Below, in pieces: positions 18,148 through 27,080 of a DNA stretch of 64,000 nucleotides. The DNA lies in NCBI GenBank assembly GCA_016795425.1, contig JAEUHG010000179.1, forward strand, positions 1 to 64,000. Direction: 5' to 3'. The notes below the pieces were generated by a model. The model searched no databases and was not told the DNA's origin. It saw only the letters and a program-made list of their open reading frames with translations. Both the position numbers and the translations under genes were made by a program. This stretch comes from Verrucomicrobiales bacterium. GTDB taxonomy: Bacteria > Verrucomicrobiota > Verrucomicrobiia > Limisphaerales > CAIMTB01. How positions within the stretch are numbered: the stretch's first letter is position 1; each line of letters starts with the position of its first letter.

Positions 18148-19019
18148 TTTCGGCGGGCGCACGACGGCTGCTGCATCTTCCGGGGATCCTGATTCTCGGG
18201 TGGTGGTTGGCCGATCTCTCGCATCATTGGTCGGCTCTGCCCGAATTTCAGCATGGCTGGCTGGTGGTTCCCCTGGCGGGATTTCTGGTTTGGGAACGCT
18301 GGGCCGCGTTGCCGTCACCGACGGTGGCCGCTCATCCGTGGCGCCCGGTGTGGCTGGCGGCGGTGAGCATGCCGTTGGTGGTTGTCGCCGAATTGTACCA
18401 ATACGCGGTCGCCCGATCGGTGGCTTCCAGTTTCGCTCTCAGCATCGGCTGCGCGGGCTTTCTGCTGTCCCTGTTGTGGCTGTTGAATGGCGGGGCCGTG
18501 GCGCGCCTCCTGGTGTTCCCGGTGTTGTTTCTCTTCGTTGCGGTGCCGATTCCGAAGCTCATCTGGAACCCGGTCGTCTTCGGACTGCAGGGTCTGATCG
18601 CCGTTCTCAACGTGGAGACGTTGAACCTGCTGGGCATACCGGCCGCGCGCAGTGGCAACCTCATCGTGCTTCCGGGCGGCGTGGTGGGGGTGGATGAGGC
18701 CTGCAGCGGCATTCGCAGCCTGCAATCCGCGATCATGGCGGCATTGTTCATCGCCGATCTCACCCTGCGCCGGACCGGGGTGAAGCTGTTCTTCCTCGCG
18801 GCAGGTGTTGGGTTGGCGGTGGCCGGGAATTTTGGGCGGTCCCTCTATTTGTCGCTGACGGCCGCACGACACGGCGTGGACGCGGTGGGCGGCGTTCATG
18901 ACGCCGCGGGTTGGGGTGTGCTGGTGTTCACCGCCGCGGGATTGGTGCTGTTGGCGTGGCGGGTATCGCGAACCGAGCGGATCGCGCTGCAAGGATCCCT
19001 CGGGGAAGGAAAGCCGTGA
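18144..19019 (+). CDS. Exosortase (PEP-CTERM protein-sorting transpeptidase)
   Basis: 291 residues, about eight membrane segments. The catalytic triad of exosortases is complete: C187 in VDEACSGIRSL, R232 in GNFGRSLYLSL and H252 in GGVHDAAGWGVLVF. It is thought to cut PEP-CTERM proteins at the membrane and pass them to the surface. The ATG overlaps the stop of the glycosidase gene, and its own stop overlaps the ATG of an EpsI-like gene. Two PEP-CTERM proteins lie at the far end of the same polysaccharide locus (43582-45061), so enzyme and candidate substrates are in one neighbourhood. Confidence 0.92.
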   Translation: MISAGARRLLHLPGILILGWWLADLSHHWSALPEFQHGWLVVPLAGFLVWERWAALPSPTVAAHPWRPVWLAAVSMPLVVVAELYQYAVARSVASSFALSIGCAGFLLSLLWLLNGGAVARLLVFPVLFLFVAVPIPKLIWNPVVFGLQGLIAVLNVETLNLLGIPAARSGNLIVLPGGVVGVDEACSGIRSLQSAIMAALFIADLTLRRTGVKLFFLAAGVGLAVAGNFGRSLYLSLTAARHGVDAVGGVHDAAGWGVLVFTAAGLVLLAWRVSRTERIALQGSLGEGKP

Positions 19020-19738
19020 TGGACCGGCGGATTCTGGGGCCGTGGTGCGCCGTTACGGGTTTGTTTCTGGCGGCGGTGATGGGGGCGTGGGCCTGGTTCT
19101 TCGTGGCGCCGCGTCCCAAGGATCCGGGATTGAAGCTGAGCATATCCAGGGAACTCGCCGGCTGGAGGTTCCGTTCCGAGCCGTTGAGCCCGGCCGTTCA
19201 AGCGACCCTCGCCACTCCCGAACTCTTCAACGGCACTTTCATCGCCGAAACGGGAAATGAGGTGACTGTTTTCGCGGCGAACTGGGTTGCCGGGAGCGCG
19301 CGCGTGATGAGCGTGGTGGAACATACACCGGACATCTGCTGGGTGGGGGCCGGTTTTGTGCCGGTGGACTTGGGGCAGCCGACACGTGTCGAATTGAGCA
19401 TCAGCGGCCGCCCGTTGCCCTTCGAGTGTCGTGCGTTTCGCGGACCCCGTGGCGGGCCGCCCGAGTTGGTTCTTTGGTGCACGCTCGTGGATGGTCAAGT
19501 GTTGCCGGAGGGCGACCGGTGGGAAGCCGAGATGAATGCGGATCTGGGTTCGGACGATCGTCGGGCGCAGGCGGGCCGACGCAAGGCGCTGGGGCATTTT
19601 CTGCAGAATGTTTCGACCCGACGGGCCGCGGACGGGGAGAAGCAGTTCATCCGATTCTCGGTGGCGGTGACCACCGATTGGCGGGATGGCTTGGAACGTC
19701 TTCGATCCTTTGGCGGCCGCTGGCTGGCCGCGCTTTAG
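19019..19738 (+). CDS. EpsI-like exosortase-associated protein
   Basis: 239 residues with one N-terminal membrane anchor (about 10-30) and a periplasmic domain. The pattern HTPDICWVGAGF at 102-113 matches the conserved His/Cys segment of the EpsI domain found fused to or beside exosortases. The ATG overlaps the exosortase stop (TGATG), so the two are translationally coupled. EpsI is needed for exopolysaccharide in methanolan-type loci; its biochemical role is unknown. Confidence 0.8.
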   Translation: MDRRILGPWCAVTGLFLAAVMGAWAWFFVAPRPKDPGLKLSISRELAGWRFRSEPLSPAVQATLATPELFNGTFIAETGNEVTVFAANWVAGSARVMSVVEHTPDICWVGAGFVPVDLGQPTRVELSISGRPLPFECRAFRGPRGGPPELVLWCTLVDGQVLPEGDRWEAEMNADLGSDDRRAQAGRRKALGHFLQNVSTRRAADGEKQFIRFSVAVTTDWRDGLERLRSFGGRWLAAL

Positions 19739-19743
19739 TCAAC

Positions 19744-20214
19744 ATGCTGTACGGACACCTATCCGACACCGAGGCCTATGCGCCGCTCTTGAGCAACGAG
19801 GCCTGGCGGTTCGCTTTCGATTGGCTGCGCCGGCTGCCGCCCGATCCCGAGCCCGGCATTCGCGAACTGCGCGGGCCGGATCTGTATGTCAACATCCACG
19901 GGTACGAGACCCTTCCCGTGGCCGAGTGCCGCTATGAGAGCCACCGGAAATACGTCGACCTCCAGTACTGCATTCGCGGGGGCGAGACGATCGATTGGCA
20001 GCGCACCGTGCATTTGGTTCCCGACGGCCCGTTTCAAATGGCGAAGGACGTCCAATTCTATTTGCCCGCTGAATCCCACGCGACCTTGCGAATGACGGAT
20101 GGGAATTATGCGATCTTTTTTCCCACCGACGGGCATCGGCCGAAACAGAGCGACGGTCGACACCCGACCGTGTTCAAGCTGGTGATCAAAGTGGCCCATT
20201 CGCTCCTTCTATGA
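19744..20214 (+). CDS. YhcH/YjgK/YiaL-family protein, probable sugar anomerase
   Basis: 156 residues, a cupin-like DUF386 protein of normal length. Family landmarks are YVNIHGYETLP, ESHRKYVDLQYCIRGGE (metal-binding His and Glu) and FFPTDGHRPK (further His). E. coli YhcH acts on N-acetylneuraminate as an anomerase, so a role on an acidic 2-keto sugar fits. Its stop overlaps the start of a CMP-sugar-synthetase-like gene by 4 bases. The start is the ATG at 19744; the longer open frame upstream overlaps the EpsI gene and is not used. Confidence 0.85.
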   Translation: MLYGHLSDTEAYAPLLSNEAWRFAFDWLRRLPPDPEPGIRELRGPDLYVNIHGYETLPVAECRYESHRKYVDLQYCIRGGETIDWQRTVHLVPDGPFQMAKDVQFYLPAESHATLRMTDGNYAIFFPTDGHRPKQSDGRHPTVFKLVIKVAHSLLL

Positions 20215-20897
20215 ATTCCGCACGTCTCGCGATGATTCCGGCCCGCATGGGCAGCCAGCGGTTGCGCCAGAAAAATCTGCGCGAACTGGCTGGCGTCCCG
20301 CTGATCACTCGAGCCATTCGAAAATGTGTCGCCGCCGGTGTCTTCGACGAAGTCTGGGTCAACTCGGAGCACCCGGCTTTCGGCGATATTGCCCGCTCAG
20401 AGGGTGTCCGGTTTCATCAGCGGCCCGAAGCGCTGGGAAATAACCAGGCTACCAGCGAGCAGTTCGTCGCCGAGTTTCTGGAGCATCACGACTGCGAGTC
20501 TGTGTTCCAGGTGCACAGCATCGCGCCGTTGCTGACGGTGGCGGACATCCGCGGGTTTGTCGGGGCCATGGCTGCGGGCGCGTGGGATGCGCTGCTGAGT
20601 TACGAGCCGATCCAGATCGAGTGCGCGCTCGAAGGGGCGCCGGTCAACTTCACTTTTCGCGAGAAGACCAACTCCCAGGAATTGCGACCCATTCAAAGGA
20701 TCGCCTGGAGCATCACCGGTTGGCGGCGTTCCAGTTACCTCGCCGCAGTGGCGGCCGGCACCTGCGCCACGTACGCCGGCAGGGTCGGTTTTCATCCCAT
20801 CAGTCACCTGGCGGCACACGTTATCAAGACGGAGGACGATCTCCGATTTGCCGAAGCGGTCCTGCCCTTGGTGGAAGAGCTATCGGCTCAGGCCTGA
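20211..20897 (+). CDS. NeuA-like cytidylyltransferase (CMP-acid-sugar synthetase)
   Basis: 228 residues, PF02348 type. It should transfer CMP from CTP to an acidic keto sugar. The nucleotide-binding start reads MIPARMGSQRLRQKN, close to the IPARxGSKxxxxKN consensus. The later segments are divergent: where CMP-NeuAc synthetases have QLRPTSPL, this has QVHSIAPLL. The substrate could therefore be sialic acid, another nonulosonate, Kdo-like or something else. It overlaps the YhcH-type gene by 4 bases. No NeuB-type synthase gene is in the window. Confidence 0.78.
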   Translation: MNSARLAMIPARMGSQRLRQKNLRELAGVPLITRAIRKCVAAGVFDEVWVNSEHPAFGDIARSEGVRFHQRPEALGNNQATSEQFVAEFLEHHDCESVFQVHSIAPLLTVADIRGFVGAMAAGAWDALLSYEPIQIECALEGAPVNFTFREKTNSQELRPIQRIAWSITGWRRSSYLAAVAAGTCATYAGRVGFHPISHLAAHVIKTEDDLRFAEAVLPLVEELSAQA

Positions 20898-21000
20898 GAT
20901 CGAGTGCAGCGTCTTGAGTGAGAGTCGAGTCCGAGGCCTCGCGCCCTGGGCTGGCGGATCTCGGGCCGTTGGGCCGACGATCGGGGAAGTGCGGACACTA

Positions 21001-21945
21001 ATGGGTCATGATTTCATGAGAATCGGTATCGGTGCATCATCGTTCGCACAGGAAGATCCAGCGCCGCTGCGCCTGCTCGAGGCGGCCGGAGTGACGGTCG
21101 TTCCCAATCCCTACCGCCGGCGCATGACCGAGCCGGAAATCATGGGGTACCTCGTCGGGGATAGACTGGACGGACTTCTAGCGGGTCTGGAGCCCCTGAA
21201 TCGTCGGGTGCTGGAGGCGGCCCGTGGTTCGCTCAAGGCTCTGGCCCGGATCGGAATCGGCATGGCCAATGTCGATCAAGAGGCCGCTCGTGAAATGGGC
21301 ATCAAAGTGTCGAGCACGCCGGACGGTCCGACGGAAGCCGTCGCCGAAGCGACCCTTGCGGCGCTGCTCTGCCTATTGCGGAACCTCGAGCCCATGAACC
21401 GCGCGCTCCATCAAGGTGAATGGCCCAAATCGATCGGTCGGAGCCTCGCCGAAACGACGGTTCTGGTCGTTGGTTTCGGTCGGATCGGACGTCGCGTCGC
21501 GGCCACCCTGAGTTCGCTGGGTGCACGAATCTTGGTTTGCGACCCCCACCTGCCGGCGGACGCCGATGGAGGCGGGTTTCCGACAGTGACGTTGGAGCAA
21601 GGCTTATCCGTGGCCGATGCGGTAACCCTGCATGCCAATGGTGAGAAGGTCATCTTGGGACGTGAAGAGTTGGCCCGGTTGCCGCAGGGCGCCCTCATTC
21701 TGAACTCGGCGCGGGGCGGGTTGGTGGATGAAACGGCCCTGGTGGAGGCGTTGGAATCCGGGCGTGTCGGTAAGGCCTGGTTGGATGCCTTTTGGGAGGA
21801 GCCCTACCGGGGTCCTTTGCTGAAGTATCCCCAGGTCCTGCTGACGCCTCATGCGGCGACCTACACCCGTCGCTGTCGCCTGTCGATGGAGACGGAAGCC
21901 GCGCGAAATCTCCTGCGGGACCTCGGATTGCCCGTCGTGGCATGA
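21001..21945 (+). CDS. D-2-hydroxyacid dehydrogenase (phosphoglycerate-dehydrogenase-like)
   Basis: 314 residues from ATG 21001, which has GGGGAAG about 12 bases upstream; ATG 21016 is a close alternative. The Rossmann site is VVGFGRIGRRVAATL. The catalytic Arg is in NSARGGLVDE, Glu in WEEPY and His in LTPHAATYT, as in SerA/GyaR relatives. It reduces or oxidises a 2-keto/2-hydroxy acid with NAD(P). Within a cassette that also has a cytidylyltransferase, a sugar-acid substrate is likelier than serine biosynthesis (inference). Its stop overlaps the start of the phosphatase gene. Confidence 0.85.
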   Translation: MGHDFMRIGIGASSFAQEDPAPLRLLEAAGVTVVPNPYRRRMTEPEIMGYLVGDRLDGLLAGLEPLNRRVLEAARGSLKALARIGIGMANVDQEAAREMGIKVSSTPDGPTEAVAEATLAALLCLLRNLEPMNRALHQGEWPKSIGRSLAETTVLVVGFGRIGRRVAATLSSLGARILVCDPHLPADADGGGFPTVTLEQGLSVADAVTLHANGEKVILGREELARLPQGALILNSARGGLVDETALVEALESGRVGKAWLDAFWEEPYRGPLLKYPQVLLTPHAATYTRRCRLSMETEAARNLLRDLGLPVVA

Positions 21946-22694
21946 ACCCACCCGACTTAATCTTGGCGCGCGCCGCCGCCGCCGCCGCCAGCCAGTACCT
22001 GATCGCGGGCCTTGCCCAGGCAAGGGAGGTCCGTTCCAACCAGGGGAAGGACCTCAAGCTCCGAGCCGATATTGAAGCCGAGCAGGTGATCTTCCGACGC
22101 CTGCGCGATGGCAGTGCCTACCCCATTTTGTCGGAAGAGAACGGCGCCGACGCGGGTCTGCGGTCCGACCAGGTTTTTTGGGTGGTCGATCCGCTCGATG
22201 GAACCGTGAATTACAGCCGGGGCTTGCCTCTGGCCTGTGTTTCAATCGGGCTTTGGCGCGGCGACGAGCCGTTGCTGGGGGTGGTTCATGACCTGGCATC
22301 GGGCCATTGCTATTCGGGAGTGGTGGGTACTGGAGCTTGGTGCGAAGGGGACGTGATGCAGGTGAGCGCGGTAACCGAGCCGGCGCAGGGAATTCTCACC
22401 ACGGGTTTTCCGTCCTCACGCGACCATGGTGACGCCTCGTTGACGGCCTTTGTGCGCGGGGTTCAGGGCTTTAAGAAAGTGCGATTGCTGGGGAGCGCGG
22501 CGCTGTCGCTGGCCTGGTTGGCGGCGGGTCGAGTCGACGCCTATCGCGAGGACGACATTTGGCTTTGGGATGTCGCGGCGGGGCTGGCGTTGGTGAAGGC
22601 GGCCGGTGGCGAGATACAGGTGCAGGCCGGGAAATCGCCGTGGCAACGGTGCGTGCGCGCGGCGAACGGCCGGATTCCGATACAGGGTTGGTAA
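21942..22694 (+). CDS. Inositol-monophosphatase-family sugar phosphatase
   Basis: 250 residues. The Mg-dependent phosphatase motifs are all present: ILSEENG (metal Glu), DPLDGTVNYSRG (DPxDGT metal-binding core) and WDVAAGLALVKAAGG (third metal Asp). The start ATG overlaps the dehydrogenase stop by 4 bases. In this cassette it probably dephosphorylates a sugar-phosphate intermediate before CMP activation (inference from position). Confidence 0.88.
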   Translation: MNPPDLILARAAAAAASQYLIAGLAQAREVRSNQGKDLKLRADIEAEQVIFRRLRDGSAYPILSEENGADAGLRSDQVFWVVDPLDGTVNYSRGLPLACVSIGLWRGDEPLLGVVHDLASGHCYSGVVGTGAWCEGDVMQVSAVTEPAQGILTTGFPSSRDHGDASLTAFVRGVQGFKKVRLLGSAALSLAWLAAGRVDAYREDDIWLWDVAAGLALVKAAGGEIQVQAGKSPWQRCVRAANGRIPIQGW

Positions 22695-22708
22695 TCGTGA
22701 CCATCGAC

Positions 22709-23743
22709 ATGATACGCGTCGGCATCATTGGGTACGGCAAAATGGGGCGGACACGGGCGGCGGCCGTGGCCCATTCCGGTTTGGGGCGGGTGGATGCCAT
22801 CTATGATCCCCAGGCGAACGGGGCTTTGGAAGTGCCCGGGGTTCGCTGGGCCTCCTGCGAGCAGGAGATTCTGGAAGACCCCCACATCGACGCCGTCTTC
22901 ATCTGCACCCCGAATCATCGCAATAAGCCGCTGACCGTGGCGGCTCTCAACGCGGGGAAACACGCGTTTTGCGAAAAGCCGCCCGCCTTCAACGCCTCCG
23001 AGGTGGAGGTCATTATGGCCGCCGAGCGCCGGTCGGGTCGGAAGCTCATGTACGGCTTCAATCACCGCCACCATGGCAGCATCAAGACCATCCAGAATCT
23101 TGTGGAATCGGGCCAATACGGCCGGTTGCTGTGGATGCGCGGGCGGTATGGGAAGAGCGTGGACCAGGATTATTTTCAGACCTGGCGGGCGAAGAAGGAC
23201 CTGGCCGGGGGCGGTATCCTGATTGATCAGGGGATCCACATGCTCGATCTCTTCCTGTTGTTGGCTGGGGATTTCGACGAGATCCAGGGGATGGTTTCGA
23301 GCCTGTATTGGGGGATCGATGGCATCGAGGACAACGTCTTCCTGAATCTGCGGAATCGTTCGACGGGCGTGGTGGCGTCGCTTCACAGCACCATGACCCA
23401 ATGGCGGCACCTCTTCTCGTTGGAGGTGTTCCTCGAACGCGGTTACATGGTCCTGAACGGGCTCAAGACCCAGTCGGGCACCTACGGGGATGAGGTGCTC
23501 ACCGTCGCCAGGAATCGCACCACCGCGCCGGCCGCCACCTGGGAGGATGAGGATCGTACCACGTTTCACGTCGACACATCCTGGAATGACGAGACCCAGG
23601 CTTTCTTGCGGTGTGTTGCAGAGGATCGTCCCGTGGAAACGGGGAGCAGCACGGATGCATTGCGGGTCATGCGCATCATTGATGCGGTGTATCGCGGCGA
23701 GCATTACGCGTTGAAGGCGTCGCCGAGCCAGGGAACGCGGTGA
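22709..23743 (+). CDS. Gfo/Idh/MocA-family oxidoreductase (first of two)
   Basis: 344 residues from ATG 22709; a GTG at 22697 would add four residues. GIIGYGKMGRTRAAAV is the NAD site, and HAFCEKPPAFN carries the EKP motif typical of the family. GFNHRHH and DQGIHMLDLF mark the C-terminal substrate domain. It oxidises or reduces a sugar, often a nucleotide-sugar or inositol. It is the last gene of the compact cassette starting with the YhcH-type gene, then 28 bp to the flippase. Confidence 0.88.
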   Translation: MIRVGIIGYGKMGRTRAAAVAHSGLGRVDAIYDPQANGALEVPGVRWASCEQEILEDPHIDAVFICTPNHRNKPLTVAALNAGKHAFCEKPPAFNASEVEVIMAAERRSGRKLMYGFNHRHHGSIKTIQNLVESGQYGRLLWMRGRYGKSVDQDYFQTWRAKKDLAGGGILIDQGIHMLDLFLLLAGDFDEIQGMVSSLYWGIDGIEDNVFLNLRNRSTGVVASLHSTMTQWRHLFSLEVFLERGYMVLNGLKTQSGTYGDEVLTVARNRTTAPAATWEDEDRTTFHVDTSWNDETQAFLRCVAEDRPVETGSSTDALRVMRIIDAVYRGEHYALKASPSQGTR

Positions 23744-23771
23744 GTTCAGCACGGGTCACGGGAGGACGATC

Positions 23772-25259
23772 ATGAGCGACCCGGACGGGGAAGCGTCCTC
23801 GGACCGACGCTGGTTGCGATGGATCGATCGCGTATGGAAATCACCGACCGCCAACACCTGGGTAAGCCTGTTTTCGCGTTCGGCGAGCTTGGTTCTGGTG
23901 TTGCCGCTGGTGTTGCGGAATTTCACCGACAAGGAGGCGGCGGTCTGGTTTTTGTTCAGCGCGGTGATCGCCGTGCAGGGAGTGCTCGGCTTCGGTTTCA
24001 ATCCGAGTTTTGCGCGCTTGCTCGCCTATGCCCGCGCCGGGGCGGAGGTCGAGAAGATGCTGGACCTGCGGTCCGGAGCATCGATTGCGGTGTCGACCGG
24101 GATCAATTGGCGAAGCATTGGCCGGTTGGTGGCGTGCATGGAACGCGTGTTCGGGGCGCTGGCGCTGATGAGCACGCTGTTGATGGCGACCGTCGGCACA
24201 GCGGCAGTGTGGCGGCAGGTGGGCTTGGCGGGGCACCCGCCCAGCATCTGGATCGCCTGGGGCTGCGTTGCCGCGGGGTGCGGCCTGGGTTTTTTATCGA
24301 CCCACTATGCGTCGATCCTCCAGGGCATGGACCGGCTGACGGAATGGCGGCGCGCGGAGACGGTGCTGTCCCTGGGTGGGATTGTGTCGGCCTCGCTGGT
24401 GCTGGTCCTCGGCGGTCGGATCCTGGCGCTGACGCTGACGTATCAGGTGTGGGGTGTGGTGAGTTGGTGGGTGTACCGGCGTTTGGCGCGATGGTCCCTC
24501 GGGCCGGACTATCAGGCAAAGGCGGGTCCCTTGGGGTGGGAGGCTCCGGTCTTCTGGCTGGTGTGGAACAGCGCCTGGAAGAGCGGGTTGGCGGTATTGC
24601 TGACCCACGGGATCATCCAGGCGACGGGCGTGATCCAGGCGCAGTTCGGGACACCAGCGACGACCGCCACCTACAATTTCACGCTGCGCGTGGTCACGAT
24701 GATCAGCCAGGTGGTCCAGGCCCCGTTTCTCACCAAGCTTCCCGAGTTGGCGCGCTTGCGGGCGGTGGGGGATCAACCACGGCAGTGGGCCTTGTTGCGT
24801 CGGGGCATGATGGTGACCCACTGGTCGATCGTGCTGGTCATGGCGCTGGGGGCGGTGGCCATGCCGTTCGGGCTGCGTTGGATCGGCAGTCAATCGGTGA
24901 CTTTCGACCCCATCCTCTGGGCGTTCTTTGCGACCAATCTGTTCTTCGAACGACACGGGGGCATGCTGCACCAGGTCCGCAACCTGACGAACCAGCCTTT
25001 GGAACATATCGGGGTGGCCGGGTACTCCGTCACCATCCTGCTGCTGATGGTGCTGCTGCATCCCTGGTATGATTGGTACGCCTATCCCCTGGCGATGCTC
25101 GGGACGCAGCTGTTCTTCGCGGTCTGGTTCAACGCCGCCATGGCCTACCCGATACTCCGCATGCGCCCGCTGGCATGGGAACGAACCCTGGCGCTGCCAC
25201 CCTTTTTCGCCCTCATGCTGATCAACCTCATTCTGGTCTGGGTCGCCCCTTCCAGTTGA
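23772..25259 (+). CDS. Wzx-like polysaccharide flippase (MOP superfamily)
   Basis: 495 residues, about 12-14 hydrophobic membrane segments with few charged loops. GGAGGA lies 5 bases before the ATG. The N terminus (SRSASLVLVLPLVLRNFTDKE in pieces) and overall layout match polysaccharide-transport proteins of the MOP fold. It probably flips the lipid-linked repeat unit to the periplasm. It lies between the CMP-sugar cassette and the polymerase-like gene. Confidence 0.8.
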   Translation: MSDPDGEASSDRRWLRWIDRVWKSPTANTWVSLFSRSASLVLVLPLVLRNFTDKEAAVWFLFSAVIAVQGVLGFGFNPSFARLLAYARAGAEVEKMLDLRSGASIAVSTGINWRSIGRLVACMERVFGALALMSTLLMATVGTAAVWRQVGLAGHPPSIWIAWGCVAAGCGLGFLSTHYASILQGMDRLTEWRRAETVLSLGGIVSASLVLVLGGRILALTLTYQVWGVVSWWVYRRLARWSLGPDYQAKAGPLGWEAPVFWLVWNSAWKSGLAVLLTHGIIQATGVIQAQFGTPATTATYNFTLRVVTMISQVVQAPFLTKLPELARLRAVGDQPRQWALLRRGMMVTHWSIVLVMALGAVAMPFGLRWIGSQSVTFDPILWAFFATNLFFERHGGMLHQVRNLTNQPLEHIGVAGYSVTILLLMVLLHPWYDWYAYPLAMLGTQLFFAVWFNAAMAYPILRMRPLAWERTLALPPFFALMLINLILVWVAPSS

Positions 25260-25287
25260 AGTCGTTTGCCGTCGACCGCTGATTCCC

Positions 25288-25902
25288 ATGCCCGGCATCA
25301 AGGAACATCCGCTCTACATCCGTCTGCGCTCCCTGAAATGGCGGCTGATCGGCTGGTGGCGTCATCCGCCCTGGAAGCGTGCCTGGCGTTCGGAAACCAG
25401 CAAATGCCGCCGATCATTGGAACGATTCTGCATCGGCAACGGCATCGATGTCGGCTTTGGCGGCGACCCGATTGCGCCGCATGCCCTCTGCATGGATTTG
25501 CCTCAGCCTTACGCGCGCTATCGACGGCACGTGCAGCATCTCCACGGCAGCGCCGAGGATCTTCGCTGGTTTCGCGATGATGCCCTCGACTGGCTGTATT
25601 CGTCTCATGTCCTCGAGGATTTTCCGGATACCTTGAAGGTCCTCGATGAGTGGATCCGGGTGGTGCGACCGGGGGGGCATATCATCCTCTATCTCCCGGA
25701 CGAGCAGACCTATCGGGCCTACTGCGCAAGCAAGGGTAAGCCGCCCAACGCGCACCACATTCATGAACATTTCGGACTGCCGATGCTGCGGGAACTGTTG
25801 CGCGGTCGGCCCGGCGTGGAAATCATCCACGAACGATTCCCGGTGGGGATCTACAGTTTTGAACTGGTGCTGCGGAAACGGACCCCCTCAAAGGTCACCT
25901 GA
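25288..25902 (+). CDS. Small class I SAM-dependent methyltransferase
   Basis: 204 residues. GIDVGFGGDPIAP resembles a degenerate SAM-binding motif I. LDWLYSSHVLEDFPD and RVVRPGGHIILYLPDE are the later motifs of Methyltransf_11-type enzymes. It probably methylates a sugar or lipid-linked intermediate. It is next to a GT9 glycosyltransferase 8 bp downstream. Confidence 0.75.
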   Translation: MPGIKEHPLYIRLRSLKWRLIGWWRHPPWKRAWRSETSKCRRSLERFCIGNGIDVGFGGDPIAPHALCMDLPQPYARYRRHVQHLHGSAEDLRWFRDDALDWLYSSHVLEDFPDTLKVLDEWIRVVRPGGHIILYLPDEQTYRAYCASKGKPPNAHHIHEHFGLPMLRELLRGRPGVEIIHERFPVGIYSFELVLRKRTPSKVT

Positions 25903-25910
25903 GGAAGACC

Positions 25911-27080
25911 GTGCATCTCGTGATCAAGAACGACGGGATCGGGGACCTTGTCCTCGCCTCCGGTCTGATCTCGGATCTGGCGCGGGAAATGGGTCCGGTG
26001 GACCTCCTTACCTGTGAGGCCAACCGAGAGATTGCCGAAAACATCCCGGGATTGCGCCGGTGCCTGTATGTCTCGCGAGACGCGATCCATTTCCAGCGGC
26101 ACTTATTGCGGATCGGCGTGCCCTGGGTGATCGGCACGCCGCAAGACCGCCGGGTTCTCCGGGAATTGCAGCGTACGCGCTATGAGTCGGCGATCTGCCT
26201 TCGGCGGTTCATCCGGCAGAGTTCGCTGGCCCTGATGAATGCCGTGCAAGCGGACCGCCGCCATTGTGCCTGGTTGTTTCCAACCAATGCTTCGTCCGCC
26301 CTGGCCGCGCAGTGCTCGGAGGGATGGCGGCACTTCCGGGGGCCATCGACGGGATCCGAGCTCTCCTACTTTCGCGCGTTTGTCCAGGATGCCATGGGCT
26401 GGACACCCGCATCGCCGCCGCGGTTGCGGTGCGCCGAAGGTCTTGAACCAAGGCCGCAGGCGGGCCGGGTCGGGTTGATCATCAGCGGGGCTTCCACCAA
26501 TTGGCCCGCCGACCACTGGGAACGCCTGACGTTGGAGTTGGCGAAGGACGGTTGCCGGTGTGTGCTGTTCGGAGGTCCCGAGGCCGTCGAGTTGGGCCGG
26601 CGCCTGGCGGCGAGAGTTTCCACGGTCGAAAACCTGGTCGGCCAACGCACCTTTGCGGGTTCGGTGCCGGACCTGGGGCGGGTGAGCCTGGTGATCGGCA
26701 ACGACACGGGGATGACCCATTTCGCAGCGCTGGTGGCCGTGCGCACGCTCATCGTGCTGGGCGGCGGGACGTTTGGGCGCTTTTTCCCGTGGCCGGACGA
26801 TTCGCGTCAGACCGTTGTTTTTCGCGCGATGGAGTGTTTTGATTGCGACTGGCAATGCCGCTATCCGCAGCGGGAATGCATGACCCAGGTCCAACCAGAC
26901 GAGGTTTTGGAGGTGGCGCGCCGCCTGTTGCAGGGTGAGCGCGTGGGGGCTTGGGTGAATCTGAATTCGGGCTCGGTGAGCTACCAACCCGGATGGCGTC
27001 GTGGCATGACCGATGCGGGGGGTGCGGCGACGGTGGTGATCCGAGGCGGGACGGAGACGAGATCGGGCCAGTCATCATGA
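25911..27080 (+). CDS. GT9-family glycosyltransferase (heptosyltransferase-like), first of two
   Basis: 389 residues from a GTG. The N-terminal KNDGIGDLVLASGLISDLA is the GDxxLATP-like acceptor signature of GT9. The C-terminal half has GVGLIISGASTNWPADHW-type spacing, DTGMTHFAALV and LIVLGGGTFGRFFPW for nucleotide-sugar (ADP-heptose in known members) binding. A Cys-rich segment (ECFDCDWQCRYPQREC) near the C terminus may bind metal, which is unusual. Its stop overlaps the start of the polymerase-like gene. Confidence 0.82.
   Translation: MHLVIKNDGIGDLVLASGLISDLAREMGPVDLLTCEANREIAENIPGLRRCLYVSRDAIHFQRHLLRIGVPWVIGTPQDRRVLRELQRTRYESAICLRRFIRQSSLALMNAVQADRRHCAWLFPTNASSALAAQCSEGWRHFRGPSTGSELSYFRAFVQDAMGWTPASPPRLRCAEGLEPRPQAGRVGLIISGASTNWPADHWERLTLELAKDGCRCVLFGGPEAVELGRRLAARVSTVENLVGQRTFAGSVPDLGRVSLVIGNDTGMTHFAALVAVRTLIVLGGGTFGRFFPWPDDSRQTVVFRAMECFDCDWQCRYPQRECMTQVQPDEVLEVARRLLQGERVGAWVNLNSGSVSYQPGWRRGMTDAGGAATVVIRGGTETRSGQSS

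Noticed and set aside
23819..25072. 417-residue alternative-frame open frame within the flippase gene
   Set aside because: Soluble Gly/Arg/Asp-rich translation; the overlapping frame gives a consistent multi-helix membrane protein.
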